A stretch of 64,000 bases of DNA, taken from Sipunculus nudus. Its lineage: Eukaryota; Annelida; Sipuncula; Golfingiida; Sipunculidae. Within the stretch, counting starts at the first letter, position 1. Each line of letters starts with the position of its first letter. The notes under the pieces were generated by a model that saw only the letters and a program-made list of their open reading frames with translations, made no database searches and was not told where the DNA came from. Made by a program: the position numbers and the translations under genes. The stretch is taken from the NCBI GenBank assembly GCA_026874595.1, contig CM049318.1, positions 24,325,456 through 24,389,455 of the forward strand. Direction: 5' to 3'. This document shows positions 61,337 through 64,000 of this stretch, one piece after another.

Positions 61337-61895
61337 GTGTTTCTTGATATCTATAATCATCACCAGGATACTGAGCAGTTAGATGTGGACTACTCCGAAT
61401 GTGGGAAATCTGTGGTACCGTTACCTAGTGTGACGCGTAAGCAAGGTCCTGACCATGTTCAGCTTTTTCCGGTTGTCATGATACGTAACAAGGATGATAC
61501 GGTACGCTTCTGTATTGACTACCGTAAACTTAACCGTACCCTTTTGTTTGATCCAGAGCCTATGCACAATCCCGAAAATCTCTTTGCTGGGTTGGGTGAG
61601 ATTACCTATTTCTCAAAAATGAATTTAACAAAAGGTTACTGGCAAATACCCATGTCAAAGAGTTCTAAAAAAATTAACAGCATTTGTCACTCCTGAAGCA
61701 CTATATCAATTTCGCTTAATGCCATTTGGTCTTGTAGTGGCTGGAGCTGTGTTTACAAGAATGATGAGAAAACTGTTTGATCGCATGATCGGGGTATCCT
61801 GTTATATTGATGATATTCTTTGTCATACAGTTACCTGGCCAGAACATTTAGTCCTTTTAGAGAAAGTGTTTAAGATCCTTCAAGACGCCAGTTAA
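61337..61895 (+). pseudogene. reverse transcriptase remnant
   Basis: LFPVVMIRNKDDTVRFCIDY through RKLNR and FSKMNLTKGYWQIPM (motif A region), then after a frame change YQFRLMPFGL and YIDDILCHT (YIDD at 61803-61814), ending at TAA 61893. In motif A the catalytic Asp position reads Asn (AAT, 61622-61624). The N-terminal RT part, before FPVV, seems shortened compared with gypsy RTs. Copies RNA to DNA in intact relatives; this one cannot. Confidence 0.82.
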
Positions 61896-61984
61896 GCAGC
61901 AAAACCGCAAAATGCTGTTTTGGGTTCACTGACCTCGGGTTTTTGGGTCACCGGGTCAGTAAAGGTCAGCTTGTTAATGATGAC

Positions 61985-62611
61985 ACACTATTAGACTAAT
62001 TGAGCAAAAGTGAGCGACATACCACCAAGAAAGAAGTTAGATCCTTTCTAGGTCTCACTGGATACTACAGAAAATTCATTTCTCATTATGCGGAAGTCGC
62101 GGTTCCTTTAACCGACCTGACCCGAAAGGTCAAAGCAATAAGGTCACATGAGGTGAGGCCCAGGAACGATCATTCCGCACATTGAAATCCATGCTAGTAA
62201 AACCACCTATTTTACAGCTTCCAGACATGTCAAAACCTTTTGTCATACGAACCGATGCCCTCAGACAAAGGTATTGGAAGCATCCTGTTGCAGGAAACCG
62301 ATGGCATCATGTGTCTGATTGCGTATGCAAGCCGGAAATTGACAGAAGGGAAACGCAACTACTCCGTGATAGAGAGAAAGGCTTTGTCTATCATATGGGC
62401 AATAGCTAGGTTTGATGTGTATCTGTTTGGGAAGGAGTTCTGTATTCAAACAGATCATAAGCCATTAACCTACATCAATCAAGCCAAGTGTATCAACTAG
62501 CGCATCATGCGTTGGGCTATGATGCTCCAGGAATACAAATTCAGGGTAGAAGCAATACCGGGTAAAGAAAATCATGGACCCGACTTCTTAAGTAGAGTCC
62601 ACATGATTTAA
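61985..62611 (+). pseudogene. RT connection and RNase H remnant
   Basis: KKEVRSFLGLTGYYRKFISH is the tether after RT. RNase H follows: FVIRTDA (first Asp), IERKALSIIWAI (Glu), IQTDHKPLTYI (Asp), then TAG at 62498 and a continuing frame RIMRWAMMLQEYKF to FLSRV and TAA near 62611. RNase H is the last pol domain; only the 3' LTR follows, confirming that integrase is not at the 3' end. Confidence 0.82.
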
Positions 62612-62775
62612 GTTGTAGCTGCTAAGATTAGCTGGGCATTTTTTTTATTCTGTAGCCAAGATGTTTTTGTTGCATTGTAGATCACTGTACAAACTCAGGA
62701 GAGTGCACCAGTATACCACTACGCTCCTTTTGTTATAAGGCAGTTTGAACATTTATTTTAATTTTAATTTTAATA

Positions 62776-63230
62776 TCTATCGAAATACTGGCTCTCTTAC
62801 CCCTAAATGTTGGAGCTATCTTTTTTTCTTTGATCTGAAACAGTCCTACGTTATTTCACAAAAGGAGCCTTATGGTATTGGGTATACCTCCATTGATGGG
62901 TTGCTTCTGGGAGAAGTTTCCCTTTCTGCTTCTTTTGGCAAACTGTAGTTACCGGGTTTTTCCACGGATTGACATTATTCAACTCGTTTATCTTTTGTAA
63001 AGTTTAGTGTCAAAGCTGTACTCTACTTGCCAGCTTATTTCACAGTGAAGTGCTAAGACTTGATATTTCCCTTTATGTCATATTGCACTTATATGCACTT
63101 ATATTCATTAAAGTTATTGTACATCTTTCAGTTGATGTTCATTTGTATGAGCGAACGTTTTCTTATTACTAAAAGAACCTGGGACAAGGTGCTTTTAAGA
63201 TCAGGGGATCTTAGGATGCTAACCTTGACA
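62776..63230 (+). repeat. 3' LTR
   Basis: Direct repeat of 57484-57946, ending CTAACCTTGACA. The sequence just before it is a (TTTTAA)n-like stretch rather than a clear polypurine tract. A purine run AGGAGAG lies at about 62697-62703. Confidence 0.85.
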
Positions 63231-64000
63231 CTTGGGTATTACACATAAGACTGGTTTTCTTGAATGTAAGAGCAGTTATATTGAAAATCAACCTCCAAAT
63301 GTAGCGTCTCATACTTGGGGTTAATCGTAACAAAAGTAAAACATTAGCCTGGTGATAACAGATGGAGTTTTAAAAATATTTAAAATATTTATTATATAAA
63401 CATACCAGCAGGTTTGAAATGCATCTTTGTACTAATGGAGAGAAAAAAATGAAGGTTAATATATTATTTGAAAAGACACATTTTAAAATTTCTAACGTTA
63501 TGTATTGTAATCAACCAGTTGTGAAGAGGTACCAGTTTCATTGCTCAGCACCTTAACGTTTATTTATCTTACATTTTTTATGTTAAACAGACATTATTAT
63601 ATTTTCATATTAGGTAATCGGTTTATTCAGTAGTAATATAATACATGATTGACCATTAAAAAATGATTCAATTCTTCATGCCAGGACACACATATAGTGC
63701 ATGTCAAAATTAATTTATTTAAATTTTAAAGGTATGTGGTCTCACTAATATAACCAACTCAAACTATATTTTTTTGTTCATAGCCTGTATTTCATTATAA
63801 GTATGATAAGCGAAAAAGAGCGAGCGATGTAAACATTATAGGAGCTGTAGTCTCATTTCAGCACTGGTACAGCAGTATATTATATTCAGTGCAAAGGGGC
63901 AGCATTTTTTGTATTTATATCCTTACACACGAGCACAAATGCACATTTTTTTCTGTATATTATGTGTATGCAGGTATTTATTCAATTTATAATCATATAT
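63231..64000. other. unannotated right edge
   Basis: AT-rich sequence after the retrotransposon, starting CTTGGGTATT. No coding region or known repeat recognised. Confidence 0.4.

Larger units (their letters stand above)
57484..63230 (+). mobile_element. degraded Ty3/gypsy LTR retrotransposon of gmr1-like domain order
   Basis: Two direct LTRs (about 463 and 455 bp) flank gag and pol. Reading along the element: Gag with a CCHC knuckle, aspartic protease (DTG), integrase (HHCC, D,D,E, GPF-type C terminus), reverse transcriptase (YIDD), RNase H. Integrase before reverse transcriptase is the copia order, yet sequence motifs are Ty3/gypsy-like. That combination defines the gmr1 group. It is dead: stops at 58747, 59058, 61149, 61209, 61893 and 62498, frameshifts in gag and between pol domains, and loss of a catalytic residue in RT. 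LTRs differ by roughly 16-17 substitutions plus one 9-bp indel, counted by eye. No clear target-site duplication was found; the left LTR edge is uncertain by up to ~30 bp. Confidence 0.88.

Noticed and set aside
63231-63240. Target-site duplication CTTGG for the LTR element
   Set aside because: No matching 4-5 bp lies at a consistent distance before the 5' LTR. CTTG at 57473 would need an LTR starting TTTTA, without the usual TG, so it is not claimed.

Overview
The window looks like AT-rich invertebrate nuclear DNA, most likely from a marine bivalve mollusc or a close lophotrochozoan. The grounds are intron-rich genes with GT..AG splice sites, a clan-2 cytochrome P450, a secreted MAM/CUB-domain protein, tRNA-derived SINEs, an element built like the bivalve pearl/HINE (Helitron-like) family with 145-bp core repeats beside a TCCG-type microsatellite, two gmr1-type Ty3/gypsy elements, and very many (AT)n and poly-G/poly-C tracts. 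The species assignment is inference.

Layout. At 1.8-3.9 kb (+) lie exons 1 and 2 of a CYP2-like P450 whose remaining exons are not in the window. At 9.95-20.27 kb (-) lies a complete, convergently oriented CYP2-like P450. Its five exons join in frame to exactly 500 codons plus a stop, with every hallmark motif. Upstream of it, 20.6-24.0 kb is a decayed tandem array. At 24.9-26.2 kb there is an unrecognised open block and two SINEs placed head to head. A broken RING/TRIM-like gene (27.8-28.4 kb) and a 34-36 bp minisatellite (28.9-29.4 kb) follow.

From 32.5 to 54.3 kb (-) runs part of a large gene: two exons of a MAM domain and three exons of cysteine-free CUB-like domains, nearly all bounded by phase-1 introns. 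Its long introns hold most of the mobile DNA: an inverted second copy of a 0.82-kb repeat also found in the P450 intron, GGTTC-rich elements, the pearl-like element, a SINE fragment, a dead gypsy fragment (48.7-49.9 kb) and a tandem array (50.0-51.6 kb).

At 57.17-57.27 kb (+) is a clean single exon of an unrecognised cysteine-containing protein. It is followed by a degraded LTR retrotransposon (57.48-63.23 kb, +). This element has clearly Ty3/gypsy-type proteins, but the domain order is Gag-protease-integrase-reverse transcriptase-RNase H, the copia-like order of the gmr1 group. Its untranslated leader holds an array of small tetraloop hairpins, some with compensatory base-pair changes.

The host genes show no operon-like linkage. 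The main relationships are the two opposed P450 copies, and repeat families shared between introns of the two minus-strand genes.
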